Shown: positions 24,478-31,860 of the stretch, in pieces
How the letters are laid out: each line of letters starts with the position of its first letter
How positions within the stretch are numbered: the stretch's first letter is position 1
Assembly: GCA_902475025.1 (NCBI GenBank)
Contig: CABRXX010000016.1
Coordinates: forward strand, 1 to 55,554
Direction: 5' to 3'
From: Merdiplasma sp905207905
Lineage (GTDB): Bacteria > Bacillota > Clostridia > Lachnospirales > Lachnospiraceae
Length of the DNA stretch: 55,554 nucleotides
Notes under the pieces: generated by a model
What the model was told of the DNA's origin: nothing
Databases searched by the model: none
The model's input: only the letters and a program-made list of their open reading frames with translations
Position numbers and translations under genes: made by a program

Positions 24478-25767
24478 CTAACTGTATACCCGTATCAGCA
24501 CCGGCTCCGTTTTGATGACAGACATCTCGCGGAAGGTAAGAATCGCATCCTTGAGATGACGCTCCCGCACCTTATCCGTGATCACCACAATCTCCGCATG
24601 ATCTCCTACTTTGGACTTCTGCACCACCTGCTTGATGCTGACACTGTTATTTCCCAGCACACTGGCCACTGTAGCCAGAGCCCCCGGCTTATCCTCCACT
24701 TCCATTCTGAGGAAATAGCGGCTCATAATATCGTCAATCTTTTTGATGGGCAGATGCTTGTAGCATCCGCAGTGAGTAGCTCCTGTGGAATCATTCACAA
24801 TGTTCTTTGCCACCTCAAACACATCTCCCATCACTGCGCTGGCAGTGGGCAGCTCTCCTGCGCCTCTTCCGTAGAACATCACATCGTCCACAGCATCTCC
24901 ATGCACGAACACTGCATTGTAGGAGCCTCCCACCGTTGCCAGGGGATGATCCATGGGAAGCAGTGTGGGATGTACTCTGGCCTCCACACCTTCCTCTGTG
25001 TTTTTGGCCACACCCAGCAGCTTGATGGTCCAGCCCAGCTCCTTGGCATAGCTGATGTCTTTGGAAGTAATATTGGTAATGCCCTCTGTGTAGACATCCT
25101 GGAAAGTCACCCTGGAATTAAAAGCAATGGAGGCCATGATGGCCACCTTGCGGCCTGCATCATATCCTTCCACATCCGCGGTGGGATCTGCTTCCGCATA
25201 GCCAAGCTCCGTGGCTATCGCCAGGGCTTCTTTAAAATCCATACCCTCCTGGGTCATTTTCGTGAGAATAAAATTGGTGGTGCCGTTTACGATACCCATC
25301 ACAGAGCTGATCTTATTTGCAGAGAGACTGTGCTTTAAAGGGGCAATAATAGGAATGCCTCCTGCCACAGACGCCTCAAACAGCAGATCTGTGCTGGTGC
25401 CGGCTGCCGCATCCAAAAGCTCCCCGCCCCTGACTGCCATCAAGTCTTTGTTGGCCGTCACCACATTTTTTCCTGCCAGCAGGGCTTCCTTAATGTAGGT
25501 TCCAGCAGGCTCCAGGCCTCCCATCACCTCGATCACGATTTTGATCTGGGGATCCTTTATGATCTCCTGCCAGTCATTGGTAAGTACAGCAGGATCCTCC
25601 ACCTTTTGGGCCGCCTTTTCCAGATTCCGCACCAAAATCTTTTTGATCTTCAATACCGTATTCAGCTTTTTCGCCATCTCAGGCTCCTGTTCCCGCATCA
25701 CCTTATAGACTCCTGTGCCTACGGTTCCCAGTCCGAGAAGAGCAACATATACCACATCTTTTTTCAT
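24478..25767 (-). CDS. hom: Homoserine dehydrogenase
   Basis: The 429-residue enzyme reduces aspartate semialdehyde to homoserine, on the route to threonine and methionine. The N-terminal Rossmann motif GLGTVGTGV, the catalytic region with ANKDLMA, the homoserine-DH signature around GYAEADPTADVEGYDAG, and a C-terminal ACT domain (about residues 350-429) for feedback by threonine are all present. It has its own promoter at 25816-25844 and an AAAGGAG site. No other threonine genes are adjacent. Confidence 0.95.
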   Translation of the reverse strand: MKKDVVYVALLGLGTVGTGVYKVMREQEPEMAKKLNTVLKIKKILVRNLEKAAQKVEDPAVLTNDWQEIIKDPQIKIVIEVMGGLEPAGTYIKEALLAGKNVVTANKDLMAVRGGELLDAAAGTSTDLLFEASVAGGIPIIAPLKHSLSANKISSVMGIVNGTTNFILTKMTQEGMDFKEALAIATELGYAEADPTADVEGYDAGRKVAIMASIAFNSRVTFQDVYTEGITNITSKDISYAKELGWTIKLLGVAKNTEEGVEARVHPTLLPMDHPLATVGGSYNAVFVHGDAVDDVMFYGRGAGELPTASAVMGDVFEVAKNIVNDSTGATHCGCYKHLPIKKIDDIMSRYFLRMEVEDKPGALATVASVLGNNSVSIKQVVQKSKVGDHAEIVVITDKVRERHLKDAILTFREMSVIKTEPVLIRVYS

Positions 25768-25815
25768 CTCTTAGAGGACTCCTTTACTAGAATCATTCTT
25801 CCTATTTCCACATGT

Positions 25816-25844
25816 ATTATATACGCTTTCCCGAATTTCGTCTA
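25816..25844 (-). promoter_or_regulatory. Sigma-A promoter of hom
   Basis: TAGACG (25839-25844), 17 bp, TATAAT (25816-25821) on the minus strand; the -10 box is perfect and the -35 box is weaker. Confidence 0.65.
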
Positions 25845-25870
25845 CGATAAAATTCAACAAAGCCAAAAAC

Positions 25871-25996
25871 AAAAAGGGAGATGTCGCAAAACACCTCCGT
25901 CGGAACCCTTTCTGATGATTTTTCTCCGAAAACTAACCTGTTCTCTGCGAAAACCCCACCAAAAATCCACCAGGATCGTATTTTGCACATCCCCTT
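25871..25996. repeat. Inverted-repeat intergenic element, copy C (family 1)
   Basis: The element is bounded by GGGAGATGTCGCAAAA and TTTTGCACATCCCC, a decayed version of the terminal inverted repeats of copy B. Its interior matches copies A and B (CCTCCGTCGGAACCCTTT, GATTTTTCTCCGAAAA, AAAATCCACCAGGATCG). It lies between the hom promoter and the 3' end of the ABC transporter operon. Confidence 0.78.
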
Positions 25997-26050
25997 ATTC
26001 ACCTGAATTTTTAATTTATTCCTCCGATGCCTGCCAAATTCCGTCAGCGG

Positions 26051-26794
26051 TCACAGTACCTTGGATAAAAAGTCCTTCAATCTCTGATTCGTAGGATTGG
26101 CAAAGAACTCTTTCGGAGCGTTCTCTTCCTTAATCTGCCCCTCATCAATAAACATGACGCGGCTGGCCACCTCTCTGGCAAATCCCATCTCATGAGTCAC
26201 CACCACCATTGTCATGCCATCCTGAGCCAGCTCTTTCATCAGCTCCAAAACTTCCCCCACCATCTCAGGATCCAATGCGGACGTAGGCTCGTCAAAAAGC
26301 ATCACATCCGGATTCATGGCCAGCGCCCTGGCGATGGCGATTCGCTGCTTCTGACCTCCGGAGAGCATATTGGGATACTCCTTTGCTTTATCCGGCAGGC
26401 CTACCCGAACCAGCAGCTCATCTGCTTTTGCAGAGGCCTCCTCCTTGGTCATCAGCCCCAGCTTCACCGGAGCCAGCATAATATTTTTTTTGATGGTCAG
26501 ATGAGGAAACAGGTTAAACTGCTGAAAAACCATCCCGATCTTCTGACGCATCTGATTTACATTCACGGACTTGTCGGTAATATCCGTTCCCTCGAAAAGG
26601 ATTTTTCCTCCTGTGGGAGTTTCCAGAAGATTCAGAGATCGGAGAAAGGTGGATTTTCCGCATCCGGAAGGACCGATGATTGCCAGTACCTCTCCGCTGC
26701 GTATCTGAGTGGTGATACCGTTTAATACTGTCAGTTTTCCGAAAGTCTTCTGCAAATTCTGTACGTCGATCAACACTTCGCCGTTAGCGTTCAT
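26051..26794 (-). CDS. Polar amino-acid ABC transporter ATP-binding protein
   Basis: The 247-residue ATPase has Walker A GPSGCGKST near residues 37-45, signature LSGGQKQRIAIARAL, Walker B MLFDEPTSALDPE and the switch His in VVTHEMGFA, matching the GlnQ/ArtM/HisP group. It energises uptake by the adjacent permease and binding protein. Its ATG overlaps the permease stop by 11 bp, with GAGGAGG 10 nt upstream. The upstream ARG-box-like site in the operon leader suggests arginine or a related basic amino acid as substrate, which is inference. Confidence 0.93.
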   Translation of the reverse strand: MNANGEVLIDVQNLQKTFGKLTVLNGITTQIRSGEVLAIIGPSGCGKSTFLRSLNLLETPTGGKILFEGTDITDKSVNVNQMRQKIGMVFQQFNLFPHLTIKKNIMLAPVKLGLMTKEEASAKADELLVRVGLPDKAKEYPNMLSGGQKQRIAIARALAMNPDVMLFDEPTSALDPEMVGEVLELMKELAQDGMTMVVVTHEMGFAREVASRVMFIDEGQIKEENAPKEFFANPTNQRLKDFLSKVL

Positions 26795-27470
26795 TGTTTC
26801 TTAGCCTCCTCTCCAGCCTGCCCACCATTGCGGTCAGGAAGCATACCAGAACCAGATAGATGGCTGCCACTGCCAGCAGAGGCAGAAGCGCAGAATAAGT
26901 CTGGCTCCGGATGATATCGCCGCCTCTGGTAAGATCCATCAGCCCGATGTATCCGCTGATGGAAGTCTCTTTCATCAGTACAATAAACTCATTGGCCAAA
27001 GCAGGCAACACATTTTTAAATGCCTGGGGCAAAATAATATAGCTCATAGTCTGACGGAAGTTAAAACCAAGACTTCTCCCCGCCTCAAACTGTCCCTGAT
27101 CGATGGACATAATTCCGGACCGGACGATCTCCGCCACGTAAGCTGCGGAGTTAAGGCCAAAAGCCAGGATAGCCGTCACCATTTTCCCCGGATCATAAGT
27201 GGCAAATATCACATAATATACAATCAAAAGCTGCACCATCACCGGGGTTCCGCGAATCACGGTCAGATACGCCTTACAGATCAGATTCAGGAACTTAAAG
27301 TTGCCCGATTTGTCATGGCTGGAACGGACAATAGCAATCAAAAAGCCAAGGAAAATACCGATGAGCACTGCGAAAAAAGTGATCATCAGCGTATTTCCCA
27401 GACCATTAACAATAAATTTCCAACGGTTGTTTTCTAAAAAATTCAACGAAAATTCTTCTGCAAAAGTCAA
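26784..27470 (-). CDS. Polar amino-acid ABC transporter permease
   Basis: The 228-residue HisM/GlnP-family membrane protein has about five hydrophobic helices and the EAA loop that contacts the ATPase (EAGRSLGFNFRQTMSYIILPQ). It starts 26 bp after the binding-protein gene and overlaps the ATPase gene, forming a three-gene operon. A single permease would act as a homodimer. The substrate is set by the unusual binding protein upstream. Confidence 0.92.
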   Translation of the reverse strand: MTFAEEFSLNFLENNRWKFIVNGLGNTLMITFFAVLIGIFLGFLIAIVRSSHDKSGNFKFLNLICKAYLTVIRGTPVMVQLLIVYYVIFATYDPGKMVTAILAFGLNSAAYVAEIVRSGIMSIDQGQFEAGRSLGFNFRQTMSYIILPQAFKNVLPALANEFIVLMKETSISGYIGLMDLTRGGDIIRSQTYSALLPLLAVAAIYLVLVCFLTAMVGRLERRLRNNER

Positions 27471-27496
27471 AACATCACCACTTTCTCATTCTGCTG

Positions 27497-28297
27497 CTAT
27501 TTGCGTACAATGATCACCTGAGCAGCAGTGGTATATGTGTCAGTAAAATCTACGGATTTCAGACGGGTCTCATCCACTGTCATTCCTGCTACGCCGATAT
27601 CTGCTTTTCCGGACTGTACTGCATTGACAATGGCGTCAAATTCCATATCCTCAATTTTCAGCTCATATCCCAGCTTATCACAGATAGCCTGGGCCATATC
27701 CGGATCAATACCCACAACCGTGCTTCCATCATCGCCGTAAAATTCATAGGGCTCAAAAGTCGCATTGGTAGCCATGGTCAAAGTTCCGTTGGAACGATCC
27801 ACATCTTCCGGGGAAACATAGGGACAGGTACCTGCCTCATCTCCAATGTAGTTGGCAAAAATCTGATCCAGAGTTCCATCTTCTTTCAGCTCTGCCAAAG
27901 CGCCATTGATGGCTTCTGTCAGCTCTGTATTATCCTTGGACACACAAATGGCATATTCCTCCTCAGAGAGAGCCTCATCCAGGATCATCAGGTCATCATT
28001 CTTCTCCACAAATTTCTGTGCAGGCTGATTGTCAATGATCACGCAGTCGATCTTCCCCTGCTTTAACGCCATGATAGCGTCATTTCCTTTATTATAACGT
28101 TCTACCACCGTACCGTCTCCGGCTGCCTCATACTCTGTAGCCAAGCTATCCCCGGTGGTTCCCAGCTGAACGCCGATCTTCTTTCCGGGCAGATCATCCT
28201 TTCCGGCAACCGTTTCCTCTGCAAATGCTGCTGCGGTCATGGAAACGGTCATCACTGCTGCTAAAGATAGGGCCATAAATTTTTTCATATTCTTCAT
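27497..28297 (-). CDS. Amino-acid substrate-binding protein with circularly permuted lobes
   Basis: The 266-residue protein is an SBP family 3 (SBP_bac_3) member with swapped order. After a signal peptide (AFA cleavage near residue 25) comes what is normally the second lobe, residues 35-152 (GKKIGVQLGTTGDSL, DAIMALKQGKID, VIIDNQPA, SEEEYAICV, AELKEDGTLDQI). An 18-residue linker follows, then what is normally the first lobe, residues 172-266 (LTMATNATFEPYEFY, GIDPDMAQAI, AGMTVDETRLKSVDFTDTY, ending VIIVRK). Ligand-contact positions such as the Thr pair and Asp89 are kept, so it should still bind an amino acid. There is no lipobox cysteine, unlike most Gram-positive binding proteins. Start chosen at the ATG with GGAGG 8 nt upstream. 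Confidence 0.88.
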   Translation of the reverse strand: MKNMKKFMALSLAAVMTVSMTAAAFAEETVAGKDDLPGKKIGVQLGTTGDSLATEYEAAGDGTVVERYNKGNDAIMALKQGKIDCVIIDNQPAQKFVEKNDDLMILDEALSEEEYAICVSKDNTELTEAINGALAELKEDGTLDQIFANYIGDEAGTCPYVSPEDVDRSNGTLTMATNATFEPYEFYGDDGSTVVGIDPDMAQAICDKLGYELKIEDMEFDAIVNAVQSGKADIGVAGMTVDETRLKSVDFTDTYTTAAQVIIVRK

Positions 28298-28318
28298 ACT
28301 CTTCTCCTCCATACTTTA

Positions 28319-28332
28319 TGCATATTTATACA
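28319..28332. promoter_or_regulatory. ARG-box-like operator in the ABC operon leader
   Basis: TGCATATTTATACA fits the palindromic ArgR consensus TGnATnnnnATnCA exactly. It lies a few bases downstream of the predicted transcription start and about 20 nt before the binding-protein ATG, where ArgR/AhrC binding would repress. Supports basic amino-acid transport; no ArgR gene is in the window. Confidence 0.55.
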
Positions 28333-28345
28333 TTCATTGTTGTAT

Positions 28346-28373
28346 ATTATAGCACCTTTTTCATAAAAGGCAA
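28346..28373 (-). promoter_or_regulatory. Sigma-A promoter of the amino-acid ABC transporter operon
   Basis: TTGCCT (28368-28373), 16 bp, TATAAT (28346-28351) on the minus strand. Confidence 0.7.
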
Positions 28374-28481
28374 GAGGAATTTAAAAAATCCCAAAAGGAT
28401 GCTATAGAAACCATAAAGCAGTCGAAAAAACGGCTGTTTTATCTCCTTTTTTTAATCTGCTGCTGCCAAACTGTAATTTTG

Positions 28482-29102
28482 CTAATCCAGCAGAGTTTTC
28501 CAGTTCTTTGTATGGTATGCCTGAAAACACATGCGGATCTGCTCCGTATTCACCTTCTCTTCCGCCAGAACCGGCAGTTCGTCAAGCCCGAAGTATCCGC
28601 TCTCCACCGTCTCAGGATTGGGTTGAAAAGCGCCTCCCATTACAGTGCATAAAATAAATATTTTACACACCTTATATGCATACACCGGAAGATTATGCTT
28701 CTCCCTGTCCTGGACGGCAATCACCAGATCCGCCGTCACATCCAGACCAGCCTCCTCCCGCACCTCCTTGATAACATTTTCTTTCACCGACAGATCTACA
28801 TCCACCCAGCCTCCCGGCAAAGACCAGGTTCCGCCATTTTCCTTTACCAGTAAAATCTTATCTTCCTGAAAAATAGCTGCGCGGCAATCCAGCTTGGGGG
28901 TCTGATACCCCCTCTCGCTGCAAAAAAGATTCTGCACAGTCTCCAAAGGGATCTGTGATTGCTCAGCAACCATTTCCGCTGCAATTTCCCGGACTCTCTG
29001 ATACCGCTGCCGGTCAAAAGGATCCTTTCCATAATACAATCCTGCCTGAGCCAGACTCTGAAGCTCCACCGCCCAGGCAAGCCACTTCTCCTGTCTCTCC
29101 AT
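28482..29102 (-). CDS. NUDIX hydrolase with N-terminal hydrolase-associated domain
   Basis: The 206-residue protein has a helical N-terminal domain (about residues 1-65, the NUDIX_hydrolase_N type) and a NUDIX fold with LPGGWVDVDLSVKENVIKEV followed by REEAGL. The first Glu of the classic box is replaced, as in relatives of this subgroup, but the REVxEExG core that binds metal is kept. It would hydrolyse a nucleoside diphosphate linked to another group; the substrate (perhaps an ADP-ribose or nucleotide sugar) is not identifiable. I use the ATG ending at 29102, with GAGAGGAG upstream. It is followed by nothing on this strand for 180 bp. Confidence 0.85.
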   Translation of the reverse strand: MERQEKWLAWAVELQSLAQAGLYYGKDPFDRQRYQRVREIAAEMVAEQSQIPLETVQNLFCSERGYQTPKLDCRAAIFQEDKILLVKENGGTWSLPGGWVDVDLSVKENVIKEVREEAGLDVTADLVIAVQDREKHNLPVYAYKVCKIFILCTVMGGAFQPNPETVESGYFGLDELPVLAEEKVNTEQIRMCFQAYHTKNWKTLLD

Positions 29103-29216
29103 CCTCTTCTCCTCTCTGGCCTGTCCGTGTGCAAAAAGCACCATCCCTCCAGCCATTCGTTTTGCTCTTTTCCGGCAAAGCGCCTGCGTATAGGTGACCC
29201 CCACCTTCTGCTGGCT

Positions 29217-29906
29217 TTATTCGATACCGTACTTTTGAGCAGCCAGCTGCCGCACCTTAGAAAACGGCTTTACTTCCGGCTGATGCTCCAGGTGGGGGCC
29301 GATCTGTTTTTCCATCCACACCATATCGTACCAGCGGTTATATTTGTAGCCGCACTGATAAAACTGCCCCACCATCCGGTATCCCAAACGCTCATGAAAC
29401 CGCACGCTGTCCAGGGAAAGATAAGGATCCTCCGCCTCCCTGGGCCAGCCAATGCAGGCATTTAGATTCAAAATATTCTGCTCTCCCAGCACCTTCTCCA
29501 AAGCCTGGTACAGTTTTCTCCCGATGCCCAGCTGCTTCTGATCCTCTCTCACATACACCGTAGTCTCCACGGACCAGTCATAGGCAGCCCGCTCTTTAAA
29601 AGGCCCTGCGTAGGCATAACCCACAATCTGTCCCTGCCGCTCCGCAGCCAGATACGGATACTTTTCCAGAATCTTTTCCATCCTTTTTTGATATTCTTCC
29701 AGGGAAGGAGTCTTATATTCAAATGTAATGGCCGTTTTTTCCACATAGGGCCTGTAGATCTCCAGCAGCTCCTTTCCATCCGCCACAGAGGCGATGCGGA
29801 TTCGGACGGTATCTGCCCCCTCTTCCGGACTTCTTTTTCTAATGTCATGTTCTTTCCTGGATTTCTCTTCCTGGTATTCCATCTCTGCCCCGCTTTCTTC
29901 TATCAT
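29217..29906 (-). CDS. GNAT N-acetyltransferase, phosphinothricin-acetyltransferase-like
   Basis: From about residue 35 the sequence follows the PAT/Bar-type GNAT pattern: RIASVADGKELLEIYRPYV, TAITFEY, YPYLAAERQGQIVGYAYA, SVETTVYVREDQKQLGIGRKLYQ (acetyl-CoA pyrophosphate loop QLGIGR) and GFHERLGYRMVGQF-like C-terminal strand. It would acetylate an amine such as phosphinothricin, methionine sulfoximine or an amino-acid analogue; the physiological substrate is unknown. The first 35 residues are charged and poorly conserved, so the true start may be later than the ATG used here (GGAAG upstream). Confidence 0.82.
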   Translation of the reverse strand: MIEESGAEMEYQEEKSRKEHDIRKRSPEEGADTVRIRIASVADGKELLEIYRPYVEKTAITFEYKTPSLEEYQKRMEKILEKYPYLAAERQGQIVGYAYAGPFKERAAYDWSVETTVYVREDQKQLGIGRKLYQALEKVLGEQNILNLNACIGWPREAEDPYLSLDSVRFHERLGYRMVGQFYQCGYKYNRWYDMVWMEKQIGPHLEHQPEVKPFSKVRQLAAQKYGIE

Positions 29907-30043
29907 CTTTCTTCCGGCAATCCTGCCTGTATTTTATTCTTCTGTATTTTATTCTTCTGTATTTTATTTTTCTGTATTTTACTTTTTCTTTCTGTCGCAT
30001 CCCTGTACACAGGGCAGCATGCCTCAGGCCATGGGCTTTGCTG

Positions 30044-30868
30044 CTATCTGGAAAATCTCCCCAACTGCCAGAAAGCTACTGCTGATGCGGCAGCCACATT
30101 CAGGGAATCCACTCCATGGGACATGGGAATCTTCACTGTGTAATCGCAGGCTGCAATGGTCTCCTCCGACAGACCGTTCCCCTCCGTCCCCAATACGATT
30201 GCCAGGCGCTCTTCCTTCTGCAGCCCCGGATCATCAATGGACACGGTATCTTCCCGAAGCGCCATGGCCGCAGTCCGGAATCCCAGCCGCCTCAGCAGTC
30301 CGATACCAGCTCTGTCTTCGCCATCCTCCAGATACGTCCAGGGCACCTGAAACACGGTTCCCATACTGACGCGAATGGCCCGGCGATAAAGGGGATCGCT
30401 GCAGTCTCCGGTCAGCAAAACACCATCCATGTTTAAAGCAGCCGCAGAGCGAAAGATTGCTCCCACATTGGTGGGATTCACCACATTCTCCAAAACTGCG
30501 ATGCGCCTCGCCTCTGTGCACACCGTTTCCGCCTCCAAAAGCCTGGGACGGCGCATGGCGCAGAGAGCTCCCCTTGTCATGGGAAAACCAGTGAGCTGCC
30601 TTAACACAGCCGCCTCAGCCGCATAAACCGGAACATCCCTGCACCGGGCGATCAGCGCTCTGGCCTCCCCCTCTATCTGTTTCCACTCCGCCAGAAAGGA
30701 AATTGGCTGACAGCCTGCATCCAAAGCCCGTTCAATGACTTTTGGGCTCTCTGCAATAAAGATTCCCATCTGAGGATCCTGGCGATTCAAAAGCTGCACC
30801 TCCGTCAGCCTGGCATACACATCCAGCTCTGGCGCAGAAAAATCTGAAATTGGAACAATATTGGTCAT
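30044..30868 (-). CDS. TrmH/SpoU-family RNA 2'-O-methyltransferase
   Basis: The 274-residue SPOUT enzyme has an N-terminal substrate-binding part and the three SpoU motifs: NVVNPTNVGAIFRSAAAL, VLGTEGNGLS and IPMSHGVDSLNVAAASA, forming the knotted S-adenosylmethionine site. It methylates a ribose 2'-OH in rRNA or tRNA; the exact nucleotide cannot be told. I start at ATG 30868 rather than the GTG one codon earlier. It is a separate unit from the EamA gene 30 bp upstream, in the same direction. Confidence 0.88.
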   Translation of the reverse strand: MTNIVPISDFSAPELDVYARLTEVQLLNRQDPQMGIFIAESPKVIERALDAGCQPISFLAEWKQIEGEARALIARCRDVPVYAAEAAVLRQLTGFPMTRGALCAMRRPRLLEAETVCTEARRIAVLENVVNPTNVGAIFRSAAALNMDGVLLTGDCSDPLYRRAIRVSMGTVFQVPWTYLEDGEDRAGIGLLRRLGFRTAAMALREDTVSIDDPGLQKEERLAIVLGTEGNGLSEETIAACDYTVKIPMSHGVDSLNVAAASAVAFWQLGRFSR

Positions 30869-30898
30869 CACTTTTTCTTCCCCGTCTCACTTTTATTT

Positions 30899-31762
30899 TT
30901 ACACCATTGCCATTAACAGTGTTCCCACCACAATACAGACCAGACCTGCTGCCGATTTTTTTGATAATTTTTCATGAAATACAACCCAGGAAAATAAGAT
31001 TGTCACTAAGATGCTTAATTTATCTATGGGAACTACCACACTTGCCGGCCCGTCCTGCAAAGCTCTGTAATAGCAGAGCCAGGAGACTCCTGTTGCCAAT
31101 CCGGACAGTAAAATAAACGCCAGTTCTCTTTTCTCAATTTTTTTAATCTGATGATACTTCCCCGTAACACCCACCATCATCCATGCCATGAAAAGAACCA
31201 CCGTAGTACGGATTGCTGTTCCCAAATTGGAATCTATTCCTTCCATGCCGATTTTTCCCAAAATTGCAGTCAGGCTGGCAAATACCGCTGAAAAAACTGC
31301 GTAGATCAGCCATTCTTTTTGGGTGTTCTGTTTCTGCTCGGTTACGCGTCTGTCAATCATCAGCATAGTTCCAGCGCCAATCAGAATTACTGCTATCACT
31401 TTCTCTGTATTCAGACCTTCACCGAGAAAAATCAAAGCCAGTAAAATCGTCAAAACCGTGCTGGATTTATCAATCGGCGTTACTTTATTGATATCGCCTT
31501 TCTGCAGTGCATGAAAATAGCAAAGCCAGGATGCCCCCGTAGCCAGTCCGGACAATACCAGAAACAAATATGTTTTTCCCTGAATCTGCCAGATTCCGCT
31601 TTCGCTTCCGGTAACCAATACCATCAGCCACGAAAACACAAACACAACAATCGTTCTGATTGCTGTTGCAACGTCTGAATCCGTTTTCTGAATTCCGCAT
31701 TTTGCAAGAACAGCCGTAATCCCGGCAAAAAAGGAAGACGCCACTGCATAAAAAACCCACAT
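30899..31762 (-). CDS. EamA/DMT-superfamily transporter
   Basis: The 287-residue protein has ten hydrophobic segments in two homologous halves (each with GLATG(A/V)SWLCYY/FHALQ and VTPIDKSS/VVPIDKLS), the layout of EamA drug/metabolite transporters. The duplicated EamA repeats start near residues 1 and 150. Substrate unknown; some relatives export amino acids or metabolites. The ATG at 31762 has GGAGGG 8-10 nt upstream, and an element with a perfect 9-bp hairpin (31781-31803) directly precedes this ribosome site. Confidence 0.88.
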   Translation of the reverse strand: MWVFYAVASSFFAGITAVLAKCGIQKTDSDVATAIRTIVVFVFSWLMVLVTGSESGIWQIQGKTYLFLVLSGLATGASWLCYFHALQKGDINKVTPIDKSSTVLTILLALIFLGEGLNTEKVIAVILIGAGTMLMIDRRVTEQKQNTQKEWLIYAVFSAVFASLTAILGKIGMEGIDSNLGTAIRTTVVLFMAWMMVGVTGKYHQIKKIEKRELAFILLSGLATGVSWLCYYRALQDGPASVVVPIDKLSILVTILFSWVVFHEKLSKKSAAGLVCIVVGTLLMAMV

Positions 31763-31780
31763 TTTTCTTTCCCTCCTACG

Positions 31781-31860
31781 ATCAGGGCTCCAAAAGCCCT
31801 GATGAAAAAACAACAGGCAAATTGTACAAAAGGGCTGCCCTGGTTCCCATGCACCAGGCT
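31781..31860 (-). repeat. Hairpin repeat element, copy 1 (family 2)
   Basis: About 80 bp between the MATE stop codon and the EamA ribosome site. On the minus strand it runs GGTGCAT...GCAGCCCTTTTG...CAATTTG...ATCAGGGCTTTTGGAGCCCTGAT. ATCAGGGCT-5 nt-AGCCCTGAT is a perfect stem (31781-31803). It aligns along its whole length with 40732-40810. Confidence 0.75.

Noticed and set aside
24286..25338. A 350-codon plus-strand open frame
   Set aside because: Antisense to hom over most of its length; no ribosome site or recognisable domain.
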